This document shows positions 8,061-16,335 of a stretch of 64,000 nucleotides of DNA, piece by piece. The DNA is from Comamonas sp. 26 (GTDB lineage Bacteria; Pseudomonadota; Gammaproteobacteria; Burkholderiales; Burkholderiaceae_C). Numbering within the stretch: the stretch's first letter is position 1; the number at the start of each line of letters is the position of its first letter. The stretch covers positions 310,001-374,000 of the forward strand of contig NZ_PEFL01000001.1 in NCBI RefSeq assembly GCF_002754475.1, in the 5' to 3' direction. Position numbers and translations under genes: made by a program. The notes beneath the pieces are model-generated. The model did not search any database. It had not been told where the DNA came from and saw only the letters and a program-made list of their open reading frames with translations.

Positions 8061-9182
8061 TCAGTTCTTGAGCACGCCGCGGCGCATCTGGTCGAGTTCC
8101 ATGGTCTCGAACAGGGCCTTGAAGTTGCCTTCGCCAAAGCCGCTATTGCCCTTGCGCTGGATGAACTCGAAGAAGATGGGCCCCAGCTGGTTCTCGCTGA
8201 AGATTTGCAGCAGCAACTCGCCCTGTGCGCCATCCACCAGAATATTGCGCGCCATCAGCTCTGGCACAGGTTCTTGCAGATTGGGGATGCGCTTGGGCAG
8301 CAGCTCGTAATAGGTCTCACTGGTGTTGAGCAGCTTGATGCCGTTCATCTGCAGGCCATCCACCGTGTCGTACAGATTGGTGGAGCCCAGCGCGATGTGC
8401 TGAAAGCCCTCGCCGTGGTACATGTCCAGATATTCCTGAATCTGGCCGGCCTTGTCGTTGCCTTCTTCGTTGATGGGGATGCGAATCTTGCCGCAGGGGC
8501 TGGTCATGGCCTTGCTCTTGACGCCCGTGGACAGGCCTTCGATGTCGAAGTAGCGAATTTCGCGGAAGTTGAAGATGCGCTCGTAAAAATCGGCCAGTCC
8601 GCTCATGCGGCCCCGGTAGACGTTGTTGGTGAGGTGGTCGATATAAGTCAGGCCCAGACCTTCGGGGTGCAAGTCGGCACCGGGCAGTGGCTCAAAGTCC
8701 ACATCAAAAAAGCTGATGTTGCCCAGATCGCCATCCTTGGCACCGTTCTTGCCGCGCCATTTGTCGATGAAATAGATCAGCGAGTCGCCAACGCCCTTGA
8801 TGGCGGGAATATTCAGCTCGCCGGGGGCGGCCTGCTGGGCATAGCCCCAGGCCCCCAGCGAGGTGGCGCGCTCATAGGCAAACTTGGCATCGTCGACACG
8901 AATGGCAATGGCGCAGACGCTGGGACCGTGCAGGCGGGCAAAGCGCTGGGCAAAGCTGTCGGGCTCGGCGTTGATGATGAAGTTGATCTCGCCCTGGCGG
9001 TACAGCGTCACATTCTTGCGGCGGTGCTTGGCGATGGCGGTAAAGCCCATGCGCTCGAACAGAGCGCCCATCGCCACGGGATCAGGGGCGGCGTATTCGA
9101 CGAACTCGAAACCGTCCGTACCCATGGGGTTGTCCCAAGTCTGGAAGTTGCTGGGGGTGCTTTGGGTCAGGTCTGCTTTCAT
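8061..9182 (-). CDS. hppD: 4-hydroxyphenylpyruvate dioxygenase
   Basis: Fe(II) dioxygenase converting 4-hydroxyphenylpyruvate to homogentisate in tyrosine breakdown. The 373 residues form two vicinal-oxygen-chelate domains. The metal ligands are His183 (LTYIDHLTNNVYRG), His262 (GEGFQHIALG) and Glu339 (GPIFFEFIQRKG). The C-terminal lid helix has GFGEGNFKALFE. The open frame extends to 9260, but ATG 9182 is chosen: GGAG lies about 8 bases before it and the protein then begins like other bacterial HppD. It is divergent from an Lrp/AsnC regulator whose likely operator lies between them. Homogentisate dioxygenase and later genes are not in the window. Confidence 0.97.
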   Translation of the reverse strand: MKADLTQSTPSNFQTWDNPMGTDGFEFVEYAAPDPVAMGALFERMGFTAIAKHRRKNVTLYRQGEINFIINAEPDSFAQRFARLHGPSVCAIAIRVDDAKFAYERATSLGAWGYAQQAAPGELNIPAIKGVGDSLIYFIDKWRGKNGAKDGDLGNISFFDVDFEPLPGADLHPEGLGLTYIDHLTNNVYRGRMSGLADFYERIFNFREIRYFDIEGLSTGVKSKAMTSPCGKIRIPINEEGNDKAGQIQEYLDMYHGEGFQHIALGSTNLYDTVDGLQMNGIKLLNTSETYYELLPKRIPNLQEPVPELMARNILVDGAQGELLLQIFSENQLGPIFFEFIQRKGNSGFGEGNFKALFETMELDQMRRGVLKN

Positions 9183-9268
9183 GGCGGGGTCTCCATCCGG
9201 TAGGGGGTCAACACTTGAAGAACAGGTGTCGAAGAATGGATTCACTGTAGGGCAGAGCATGAACAGCC

Positions 9269-9277
9269 TTCATGCAA
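9269..9277. promoter_or_regulatory. Extra half-site of the Lrp-type palindrome near hppD
   Basis: TTCATGCAA here repeats the right half of the palindrome at 9302-9340, about 87 bp upstream of the hppD start. Spaced half-sites fit the multimeric binding of Lrp/AsnC proteins. Confidence 0.4.
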
Positions 9278-9301
9278 AAATATCGTGGCCACCACCACTT
9301 G

Positions 9302-9340
9302 ATTGCATGAAAATTGCAAGAAATATTGATTTCATGCAAT
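9302..9340. promoter_or_regulatory. Likely Lrp/AsnC operator between hppD and its regulator
   Basis: ATTGCATGAAA (9302-9312) and TTTCATGCAAT (9330-9340) are perfect 11-bp inverted arms with a 17-bp AT-rich spacer that also contains ATTGCAAGAAA. The site is centred in the divergent hppD/regulator gap, the classic place for an AsnC-type regulator to control itself and its target. Binding is inferred. Confidence 0.6.
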
Positions 9341-9387
9341 TTAAGTGGATATTGCGGGTTAACCCCGAACAAAACCTGCGCTTTTTT

Positions 9388-9393
9388 TATAAT
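9388..9393 (+). promoter_or_regulatory. -10 box of the lrp-like gene
   Basis: Perfect TATAAT, only 8 bp before the ATG at 9402. Normal spacing would put the transcription start at or next to the start codon, so the mRNA may be leaderless or nearly so. No convincing -35 element is seen, which fits an activated or regulated promoter. Confidence 0.5.
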
Positions 9394-9401
9394 CTGCCGC
9401 C

Positions 9402-9884
9402 ATGAGCCCTACGCACACCATCGACAAACTGGACAAGGCGATTTTGCGCCGATTGCAGGCCAACGGCCGAGAAACTTATGACGTGATCGGCGAGCAGGTC
9501 GGCCTGTCGCCCAGCGCCGTGCTGCGCCGGGTCAAACGCCTCGAAGAAAACGGCGTTATCGATCGCTATGTCGCACTGGTGCAGCCCGAAAGTGTGGGTC
9601 TGGGCTTGACGGCTTACATCAACGTGCGCTTGGAAAAGTACACCGAAACCAGCAAGCGTAACCCCATGGATCTGTTTCGCGCCAGCGTGCAGACCTGGCC
9701 CGAGGTGGTGGAGTGCGTGTCCCTGACCGGTGAGATGGACTATTTGTTGCGCGTGGTGGTGGCTGACATGCAGCATTACAGCCGTTTCATCATGGATACC
9801 CTGCTCAAGCACCCCAGCGTGCAAGATTGCAAGACCAGCTTTGTGATGGACAGGGTCAAGGTCACAACAGCGGTTCCCCTGTAG
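9402..9884 (+). CDS. Lrp/AsnC-family transcriptional regulator
   Basis: DNA-binding regulator of 160 residues. The N-terminal winged helix runs over about residues 6-60 (DKLDKAILRRLQANGRETYD and VGLSPSAVLRRVKRLEENGV). The C-terminal part is the ligand-sensing RAM domain (LTAYINVRLEKYTE, VVECVSLTGEMDYLLRVV). It is divergent from hppD, with a palindrome between them, so control of tyrosine or phenylalanine degradation in response to an aromatic amino acid is the natural inference. Start ATG 9402 lacks a ribosome binding site, consistent with the very close -10 box. No other start gives the family N-terminus. Confidence 0.92.
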   Translation: MSPTHTIDKLDKAILRRLQANGRETYDVIGEQVGLSPSAVLRRVKRLEENGVIDRYVALVQPESVGLGLTAYINVRLEKYTETSKRNPMDLFRASVQTWPEVVECVSLTGEMDYLLRVVVADMQHYSRFIMDTLLKHPSVQDCKTSFVMDRVKVTTAVPL

Positions 9885-10033
9885 AGTGCAAGGGGCGCTG
9901 GCGTCCTTCATACGGACCATGGACTAGCCAAAAAATGGCGCTAAGGTGTTGAATTAACGCAAAATCCTTACAAGATTGTTGCGATGCAATATGGAGCTTG
10001 TGATGATTCGGGTTTTTACCTATATTTCATGCC

Positions 10034-10756
10034 ATGAACCTCCCCAAAGACTGGTTGAAATCGCCCTGGCAGGCTGGCTCAGGCTGGCTGCGCGACATGG
10101 GTAAGCCCCATAGCGCCGAGCGTCGCTCGCCGTCCTTGGTGCCTATTCGCTCGTTGAGCCCGCGCCACCGTGATCGCATTACCAAGCACCTGCTCAGGCT
10201 CGATGCGCGGGACCGCTATCTGCGTTTCGGCTATGCGGCTAACGACGAACAGGTGGCGCGCTATGTGGAGCAGCTGGACTTCGAGCGTGACGATATCTTC
10301 GGTATCTTCAACCGCCGCCTGGAGCTGATCGCCATGGCCCACCTGGCGTTTGCCGGTCACCCTGAGTACGAAAAATGCGCCGAGTTCGGTGTCTCCGTGC
10401 TCAAGACGGCACGCGGCAAGGGGCTGGGCGCGCGCCTGTTTGACCGTGCCGTGCTGCATGCTCGCAGCAAGAATGTGAGCATGATGTTTATTCATGCGCT
10501 GTCTGAGAACACGGCCATGCTCAAGATCGCACGCAATGCGGGCGCGACCGTCAAGCGTGAGGGCTCGGAAGCCGAAGCCTATCTGGAGCTGCCGCCTGCC
10601 AACTTCGAGACCCATGTGAGCGAGCTGGTGACTGAGCATCTGGGCGAGATGGACTACCAGCTCAAGAAGCAGGCCGTCAATTTCTGGAGCTTTCTGGCCG
10701 GCGTACAGGAAGTGCGCAAGGGTGTGCAGGAAGGCCGTCACAAGTCGGGCGAGTAA
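10034..10756 (+). CDS. GNAT-family acetyltransferase
   Basis: Acetyl-CoA-dependent N-acyltransferase of 240 residues. The acetyl-CoA pyrophosphate loop (motif A) is LKTARGKGLGARLFDRAV near residues 125-145. It is preceded by LELIAMAHLAF and followed by a motif B-like helix ENTAMLKIARNAGATVKREG. About 50 residues before and 40 after the core are not typical of small GNATs. Substrate unknown. It stands alone between the Lrp gene and corC; 149 bp before it and 236 bp after it hold no other gene. ATG 10034 is the first plausible start. Confidence 0.85.
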   Translation: MNLPKDWLKSPWQAGSGWLRDMGKPHSAERRSPSLVPIRSLSPRHRDRITKHLLRLDARDRYLRFGYAANDEQVARYVEQLDFERDDIFGIFNRRLELIAMAHLAFAGHPEYEKCAEFGVSVLKTARGKGLGARLFDRAVLHARSKNVSMMFIHALSENTAMLKIARNAGATVKREGSEAEAYLELPPANFETHVSELVTEHLGEMDYQLKKQAVNFWSFLAGVQEVRKGVQEGRHKSGE

Positions 10757-10845
10757 GCTGCCTTGGCGTTTGTTTTCGATTGCGCTGTAAATCTGTAGCA
10801 GTGTTCGAAGTTTGAAGGTTGAAATGCCTCTGGCTCAATCCAGGT

Positions 10846-10866
10846 AAGCGCAAACAGCTATCAAAA
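10846..10866. repeat. Interspersed repeat, single arm, upstream of corC
   Basis: AGCGCAAACAGCTATCAAAA matches the right arm of the family found at 24621, 28436 and 62843. Only one arm is recognisable in the 10757-10992 gap. Confidence 0.5.
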
Positions 10867-10992
10867 GGTGACTAATTCAGCGATGGCTGGAATATCGGGT
10901 CATGGCTTTTGCGCAGTCGCAAGCTTGTTGTCATCACAATCCGTTATTCTTGCTAGCTTGTTTGACTACCGCACGTCCTGCACTCCAAGACA

Positions 10993-11874
10993 GTGTCTGA
11001 CCCCCATCATTCGCGACTTCCTGAGAGGGAAGACAAGCGAAGCTTCCTGCAAAAGGTGGCTGAGTTCATTCATCCGGCTCCGGAATCAACCGATGAACTG
11101 ATCGAAACCCTGGCTGAGGCCGAAGACAACCAGGTCATCGGCACCGAGTCCCGCGTCATGCTGGAGCGCGTGATTCGCATGGCCGATATGAGCGCCGGCG
11201 AGGTAATGGTGGCTGCGCCACGCATGGATCTCGTCAATATTGACGCTCCGTTTGAAGAAATCCTGCACCAGGTCATCACCACGGCCCACTCGCGCTTTCC
11301 TGTGTATCAGGGCGAGCGCGAGAACATCATTGGCATTCTCATGGCCAAGGATTTGCTCAAGCTGCAGCGCTCTCCAACCCTGAATATTCGCGCTCTGGTG
11401 CGCCACGCCGTGTTTGTGCCCGAGAGCAAGGGCCTCAACGATTTGCTGCGCGAGTTTCGCGCCAACCGAAACCATCTGGCCATCGTTATCGACGAGTTTG
11501 GCCGCGTGGCGGGCTTGGTGACGATTGAAGATGTGCTCGAAGAAATCGTGGGCGAGATCGAGGACGAGTTCGACATCCCCGAGGATGAGGGCGACATCTT
11601 CGCCCTGGCCGACAACAGTTACCGCGTGGCGGGAGATGCCAGCGTCGAGCATGTGAGCGAGGAATTCGAGACCACGCTGCAGGCCAGCGATCCTGATGAG
11701 CATTTCGACACCATTGGCGGCCTGATCGCCCATGAAGTCGGCCATGTGCCCAAGCGCGGCGAGCAGATTCATCTGGGTGGGCTGGAGTTCACCGTGCTCC
11801 ACACCAAGGGTGGCGCGGTGCGCTGGTTCAAGGTCGTGCGCGATCCATCGCCAGACAGTCTGGTGAGGAACTGA
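10993..11874 (+). CDS. corC: CorC/YbeX-like CBS-domain protein
   Basis: Cytosolic protein with two CBS domains (about residues 70-190, with PRMDLVNIDAPFEEILHQVI and HLAIVIDEFGRVAGLVTIED) and a C-terminal CorC_HlyC domain (about 205-285, DEHFDTIGGLIAHEVGHVPK). 293 residues. CorC/YbeX has been linked to Co/Mg efflux and, in E. coli, to ribosome quality; no membrane segment is present. The start is a GTG at 10993. It is followed by lnt, the same order as ybeX-lnt in E. coli, but here a terminator-like hairpin separates them. Confidence 0.9.
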   Translation: MSDPHHSRLPEREDKRSFLQKVAEFIHPAPESTDELIETLAEAEDNQVIGTESRVMLERVIRMADMSAGEVMVAAPRMDLVNIDAPFEEILHQVITTAHSRFPVYQGERENIIGILMAKDLLKLQRSPTLNIRALVRHAVFVPESKGLNDLLREFRANRNHLAIVIDEFGRVAGLVTIEDVLEEIVGEIEDEFDIPEDEGDIFALADNSYRVAGDASVEHVSEEFETTLQASDPDEHFDTIGGLIAHEVGHVPKRGEQIHLGGLEFTVLHTKGGAVRWFKVVRDPSPDSLVRN

Positions 11875-11892
11875 TATCCCTTATCCTTGAAC

Positions 11893-11920
11893 ACACCCAG
11901 CCACCCGGTTGGGTGTTTTT
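11893..11920 (+). terminator. Intrinsic terminator-like hairpin between corC and lnt
   Basis: ACACCCA and TGGGTGT pair across a 10-base loop and run directly into five T residues. lnt begins 20 bp further on, so the structure may act as a partial terminator or attenuator of lnt. Confidence 0.6.
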
Positions 11921-11940
11921 GTTAGAGCCTGTCGATTCTT

Positions 11941-13581
11941 ATGACCACAACCGCCTCCACTGTTAAAACCCCCGTCGCCAAGCCCCAGGGCTGGATGAGC
12001 GGGCTTTTGATGCTGGTCGCGGGCGGCTTGCAGGCCTTTTCTCTGGCCTGGCCCTGGGCGCGCGGGCAGGGTGATGGGCTGCTGACACTGGTGGGCGGCT
12101 ATGGTCGCCCGCTGTGGTGGTTGCAGATCCTGTCGCTGGCCGTGCTGGTTCATGCATTGCTGGCGGCGGGCACCGCAAGGCAGGCCGCAGGCAGGGCATG
12201 GCTGTTTGGCACGGCCTGGCTGGCTGCTACCTTCTGGTGGCTGTTTATCTCCATGCACACCTACGGCGGCCTGGCCGCGCCGCTGGCTGTGGCTGCGGTG
12301 CTGGCGCTGGCCGCGTTTTTGGGCAGTTATTACGCCATTGCCTCATGGTTTTTTAAACGTCTATCGCATACACCGTATGCGCTGACAGCTATGATTTTTG
12401 CTGCTTTGTGGACGCTGGCAGAACTGGCGCGTGGCTGGCTGTGGACCGGCTTCCCCTGGGGGGCTGGCGGTTATGCCCATGTAGAAGGCCCGCTGGCCGC
12501 GCTGCCGCGCTGGGTGGGTGTCTATGGCACCGGTTTTGTGGCGGCTTGGATTGCGGCCTGGCTGGCCATGCTGGTCTGGCGCTGGCAGACGCAGCAGCGC
12601 GTACTACAGCTCAAGCCCGCAGTGGTAAGTGTTGCTGCCCTGTCTCTGGCCTTGGGCGGCCTGTGGTGGCAGCGCAATCAAGCCGTTGAGGCTCCCAGTT
12701 TGCAGCCTGGCATGAGCGTGGCATTGCTGCAGGGCAATATTCCACAGGATGAAAAATTTGAAATGGGCTCTGGTGTGGTGGATGCGTTGCGCTGGTATGC
12801 CCAGCAGCTGCATGACGCCAAGGCACAACTGGTGGTGGCGCCTGAAACGGCTATCCCGCTGCTGCCCCAGCAACTGCCCGAAGACTATATGGACTTTGTG
12901 CGCCAGCCGTTTGTGAGCAAAAACTCCCAGCAGGCCGCGCTGGTAGGTATTCCGCTGGGCAACTGGGACCAGGGCTTTACCAATACGGTGGAGGGTTGGC
13001 TGCCCGGGCAGACCCAGCCTTATCAGTACGACAAGCACCATCTGGTGCCGTTTGGCGAGTTCATTCCGCCCATGTTCCGCTGGTTTACTGAGTTGATGAA
13101 TATTCCGCTGGGAGACTTCAATCGAGGCGCTTTGGGTCAGCCATCCATGAACTGGGCGGGTGAGCGTCTATCCCCCAATATTTGTTACGAAGATTTGTTT
13201 GGTGAAGAGCTGGCAGCGCACTTTGGCAATGCCGCCACGGCCCCTACGATGCTGGTCAATCTGAGCAATATTGGCTGGTTTGGCGATTCGGTGGCCATTG
13301 ACCAGCATCTGTCCATCAGCCGCATGCGCTCTCTGGAGTTTGAGCGCCCCATGCTGCGTGCCACCAATACAGGGGCCACTGTGGTCATCAACCACAAGGC
13401 CGAGGTCGTCAGCGCGCTGGCACCCTTTGACCGGGCTGTTTTGCAAGGCGAGGTGCAGGGGCGAGACACTCTGACGCCTTATGCGCGCTGGGTACATGCG
13501 CTGGGGCTGCTGCCTTTGACGCTGCTGTGCCTTGCGGTCTGTGGCTTTGCGTGGCGCAGGAATCGAAGCGCAGAAGATTGA
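11941..13581 (+). CDS. lnt: Apolipoprotein N-acyltransferase
   Basis: Adds the third acyl chain to the N-terminal cysteine of lipoproteins at the outer face of the inner membrane. 546 residues: about seven hydrophobic segments in the first 245 residues, then a nitrilase-like domain. The catalytic triad is Glu302 (VVAPETAIPLLP), Lys365 (QYDKHHLVPFGEF) and Cys415 (LSPNICYEDLF). A final hydrophobic helix (LGLLPLTLLCLAVCGFAW) closes the protein. ATG 11941 is the first start after the hairpin. Residues around 147-153 (YALTAMIF) are encoded by an interspersed-repeat-like sequence. Confidence 0.97.
   Translation: MTTTASTVKTPVAKPQGWMSGLLMLVAGGLQAFSLAWPWARGQGDGLLTLVGGYGRPLWWLQILSLAVLVHALLAAGTARQAAGRAWLFGTAWLAATFWWLFISMHTYGGLAAPLAVAAVLALAAFLGSYYAIASWFFKRLSHTPYALTAMIFAALWTLAELARGWLWTGFPWGAGGYAHVEGPLAALPRWVGVYGTGFVAAWIAAWLAMLVWRWQTQQRVLQLKPAVVSVAALSLALGGLWWQRNQAVEAPSLQPGMSVALLQGNIPQDEKFEMGSGVVDALRWYAQQLHDAKAQLVVAPETAIPLLPQQLPEDYMDFVRQPFVSKNSQQAALVGIPLGNWDQGFTNTVEGWLPGQTQPYQYDKHHLVPFGEFIPPMFRWFTELMNIPLGDFNRGALGQPSMNWAGERLSPNICYEDLFGEELAAHFGNAATAPTMLVNLSNIGWFGDSVAIDQHLSISRMRSLEFERPMLRATNTGATVVINHKAEVVSALAPFDRAVLQGEVQGRDTLTPYARWVHALGLLPLTLLCLAVCGFAWRRNRSAED
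12377..12398. repeat. Interspersed repeat-like sequence inside lnt
   Basis: ATGCGCTGACAGCTATGATT plus following T residues is nearly the same as the right arm of the intergenic repeat at 62850. It is read in frame in a transmembrane stretch of Lnt, at a point where the family is variable. Confidence 0.4.
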
Positions 13582-13725
13582 GTTTCATGGGGCAGTTCCC
13601 CATATGGGATAAGCACTTCTGTCATCAGGTCTTGCCATATTTGTGGCAGAGTTTCGATCCAGATAACGGGTATTTTGTCTCGGGTATGGCGGCAGCCTTG
13701 ATAATGCCGGGTTATGTGCGCCCGT

Positions 13726-13741
13726 GTGGGCGTAGACCCAC
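13726..13741. promoter_or_regulatory. Inverted repeat in the fabA upstream region
   Basis: GTGGG-CGTAGA-CCCAC lies about 60 bp before fabA within the 218-bp gap 13582-13799. It is a short palindrome that could be a regulator site for the fabAB promoter. I could not assign it to a known fatty-acid regulator. Confidence 0.25.
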
Positions 13742-13799
13742 CCACCCAAATATAGAGTAACGGGTAGCTTGCACAGGCTGCCGTGGAGCAATTGAAAGA

Positions 13800-14324
13800 A
13801 TGGCTGAATCTTTTTCCTACGAACAATTGATCGCGTCCGGCGAAGGCAAGCTGTTTGGCGCTGATAGTGGACGTCTGCCCCTGCCTCCCATGCTGATGTT
13901 CGATCGCATCACGCACATTGATGAAGACGGCGGTGAGCACGGTCTGGGAAAGATTGTGGCTGAGCTGGATGTGAACCCCGACCTGTGGTTCTTCAAGTGC
14001 CACTTCCAGGGCGATCCCGTCATGCCCGGTTGCCTGGGCCTCGATGCCATGTGGCAGCTGATCGGCTTTTACCTGACCTGGCTGCGCCTGCCCGGCAAGG
14101 GCCGCGCTCTGGGCGCTGGCGAAGTCAAGTTCACCGGCGAAGTGGGCCCGGACGTTAAGCTGGTGACCTACGAAATCAATATCAAGCGCGTCATCAAGCG
14201 CAAGCTGAACATGGCCATTGGCGATGCACGCCTGCTGGCTGACGGCAAGGAAATCTACGTGGCCAATGATCTGCGCGTGGGCCTTTTCCTGCGCGAAGAC
14301 GGTGCCAAGGGAACGCCAGCATGA
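13800..14324 (+). CDS. fabA: 3-hydroxydecanoyl-ACP dehydratase/isomerase
   Basis: Introduces the cis double bond for unsaturated fatty acid synthesis by dehydrating and isomerising the C10 intermediate. Single hot-dog fold of 174 residues with catalytic His68 and Asp82 in [20 protein letters not shown]. The length equals E. coli FabA. The stop overlaps the fabB start by 4 bases (ATGA), so the two are translationally coupled and form the anaerobic unsaturated fatty acid pathway. The only plausible start is ATG 13800. Confidence 0.98.
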   Translation: MAESFSYEQLIASGEGKLFGADSGRLPLPPMLMFDRITHIDEDGGEHGLGKIVAELDVNPDLWFFKCHFQGDPVMPGCLGLDAMWQLIGFYLTWLRLPGKGRALGAGEVKFTGEVGPDVKLVTYEINIKRVIKRKLNMAIGDARLLADGKEIYVANDLRVGLFLREDGAKGTPA

Positions 14325-15544
14325 CCAAGAAGCGGGTAGTGATCACCGGCGCGGGCATTGTCTCGTGCATTGGTAATGACCTGGCAACGGTGGAGACCTC
14401 GCTGCGCGAAGGCCGCACCGGTATCAAGGCCATGCCGAAATTCACCGAGCTGGGCATGCGCTCGCAGGTGGCCGGTATCCCTGAAATCGACATCGAAGCA
14501 CGCATTGATCGCAAGCAGTTGCGCTTCATGGGTGATGCGGCGGCTTACTCGCAGATCGCTCTGGAAGACGCCATCAAGCAAGCGGGCCTGACGCCTGAGC
14601 AGGTGAGCCATCCCCGCACCGGCCTGATCATGGGCTCGGGCGGCGGCTCGCCAGCCAACCAGATTGAAGCGGCAGATACGCTGCGCGAAAAAGGCATTCG
14701 TCGCGTGGGGCCGTACCAGGTCACACGCTGCATGAGCTCTACGGTGTCTGCCTGCCTGGCGACCAACTTCAAGGTCAAGGGCATCAACTACTCCATCACC
14801 TCGGCTTGCTCTACCTCGGCACACTGCATTGGCGCGGCTGCGCAGCAGATCGCCTGGGGCATGCAGGATGTGATGTTTGCTGGCGGCGGCGAAGAGCTGT
14901 CCTGGGGTATGTCCCTGCTGTTTGATGGCATGGGTGCCATGTCCAGCAAGAACAACGAATCGCCCGAGAAGGCTTCGCGTGCCTACGATGCCAACCGTGA
15001 CGGTTTCGTCATCGCTGGCGGCGGCGGTGCGGTGGTGCTGGAAAGCCTGGAGCATGCTCTTGCCCGTGGTGCCAACATTCTGGCCGAGGTGGTCGGTTTT
15101 GGTGCTACCAGCGACGGTGAAGACATGGTCGCACCTTCGGGTGATGGCGCCATTGCTTGCATGCAGCAAGCCATGGAAACCATCGATGCGCCCATCGACT
15201 ACATCAACACACACGGTACATCGACCCCGGTGGGCGATATGCAGGAAGTGCGCGCCATGCGTGCGCTGTTTGGTGACAAGGTGCCTCCGTTCTCGTCCAC
15301 CAAGTCGCTGACCGGCCACTCGCTGGGCGCAACCGGTGTGCAGGAAGCTATTTACTGCCTGATCATGATGAACAAGGGCTTTATCGCCGGTTCCGTGAAC
15401 GTGGATACCCCTGATCCGCTGCTGGGCGATATGCCTCTGGTCACTCAGACCCGTGATGCCGAACTGAAGACCGTGCTGTCCAACAGCTTTGGTTTTGGTG
15501 GCACCAATGCTTCCCTGGTGCTCAAGCGCTGGGAAGGCCAGTAA
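14321..15544 (+). CDS. fabB: 3-oxoacyl-ACP synthase I
   Basis: Elongating condensing enzyme that extends the cis-unsaturated acyl-ACP made by FabA. The 407-residue thiolase-fold protein has the Cys-His-His triad exactly at E. coli positions: Cys163 ([12 protein letters not shown]), His298 ([12 protein letters not shown]) and His333 (TGHSLGATG). It overlaps fabA by 4 bases. A strong intrinsic terminator follows 20 bp after the stop, so the operon ends here. Confidence 0.98.
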   Translation: MTKKRVVITGAGIVSCIGNDLATVETSLREGRTGIKAMPKFTELGMRSQVAGIPEIDIEARIDRKQLRFMGDAAAYSQIALEDAIKQAGLTPEQVSHPRTGLIMGSGGGSPANQIEAADTLREKGIRRVGPYQVTRCMSSTVSACLATNFKVKGINYSITSACSTSAHCIGAAAQQIAWGMQDVMFAGGGEELSWGMSLLFDGMGAMSSKNNESPEKASRAYDANRDGFVIAGGGGAVVLESLEHALARGANILAEVVGFGATSDGEDMVAPSGDGAIACMQQAMETIDAPIDYINTHGTSTPVGDMQEVRAMRALFGDKVPPFSSTKSLTGHSLGATGVQEAIYCLIMMNKGFIAGSVNVDTPDPLLGDMPLVTQTRDAELKTVLSNSFGFGGTNASLVLKRWEGQ

Positions 15545-15563
15545 GCTCTTAAGCCTTGATCGC

Positions 15564-15598
15564 AAGCCCGCTTGACCTCAAGGTAAGCGGGCTTTTTT
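15564..15598 (+). terminator. Intrinsic terminator of fabAB
   Basis: AAGCCCGCTT and AAGCGGGCTT form a perfect 10-bp stem with an 11-base loop, followed by T residues. It lies 19 bp after the fabB stop. Confidence 0.9.
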
Positions 15599-15630
15599 GT
15601 CACCGATGTCACTGACCTAAAGCCTGCTTC

Positions 15631-16215
15631 ATGAAGATCGCAATTCTTGACCGTGATGGCACCCTGAATGAATGGGGTGCGCAAGGCTTTATCGGAAGTC
15701 CCGATGAATGGGTGGCTGTGCCCAGTGCGCTGGAGGCGGTCTCTCGCCTTAATCGCGCAGGTTGGCATGTGGTGGTGGCGACCAATCAGCCGGGGCTGGG
15801 GCGCGGGCTGTTTGATGTGATTGAGCTCAATGCCGTGCACGCCAAGATGCAGCGTGAACTGGCGGTCGTGGGTGCCCGGGTCGAAGCCGTGTTTTTTTGC
15901 CCTCATGCCCCCGATGAAGACTGCCTGTGCCGCAAGCCGGGTGCCGCCTTGTTTGAGCAGATTGCTGACCGCTACGGTGCGGAAGGCCAGGAGATCTGGG
16001 CCATTGGCAGCGGCGTAGAGCATTTGCAGGCCGGCAAGGCGCTGGGTGCGCATCTGGTGTTTGTGGAGTCCACAGCCAGACCCGAGTCCAGCGGCGATGC
16101 CAATCTCCCAGAGGGCAGTGAGCGTTATCCTGATCTGGAAGCCGTGGTCAACATGCTGCTGCCGCTCAGTGATGGCGGAGCTCCCGCAGCCGATTCAGCG
16201 CCTGCCTTCCATTGA
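15631..16215 (+). CDS. gmhB: D-glycero-beta-D-manno-heptose 1,7-bisphosphate 7-phosphatase
   Basis: HAD-superfamily phosphatase of ADP-heptose synthesis for the lipopolysaccharide inner core; 194 residues, cytosolic. Motif I is AILDRDGTLNEW with the nucleophile Asp at residue 7 and the acid Asp at 9. VVATNQPGLGRG is motif II. The zinc-binding loop CPHAPDEDCLCRKPG is characteristic of GmhB. The adjacent acyltransferase at 16336 fits the common betaproteobacterial gmhB-plsC order. A C-terminal extension after about residue 165 is not conserved in the family. Confidence 0.92.
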   Translation: MKIAILDRDGTLNEWGAQGFIGSPDEWVAVPSALEAVSRLNRAGWHVVVATNQPGLGRGLFDVIELNAVHAKMQRELAVVGARVEAVFFCPHAPDEDCLCRKPGAALFEQIADRYGAEGQEIWAIGSGVEHLQAGKALGAHLVFVESTARPESSGDANLPEGSERYPDLEAVVNMLLPLSDGGAPAADSAPAFH

Positions 16216-16255
16216 TTTCAGGTTTTAGGTCAAAATAGTCCCAACCGCTTGAAAG

Positions 16256-16274
16256 ATCAGCGCAAGCTGCTATG
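16256..16274. repeat. Interspersed repeat, single arm, upstream of plsC
   Basis: ATCAGCGCAAGCTGCTATG matches the right-arm consensus ATCAAGCGC-AGCTAT. It lies in the 120-bp gap before plsC. Confidence 0.45.
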
Positions 16275-16335
16275 TTTCTTGCAGATTTTGAGCCCCATTA
16301 ACGGGTGCCTGCACTCAAGCTTTTCGATTGCCGTC

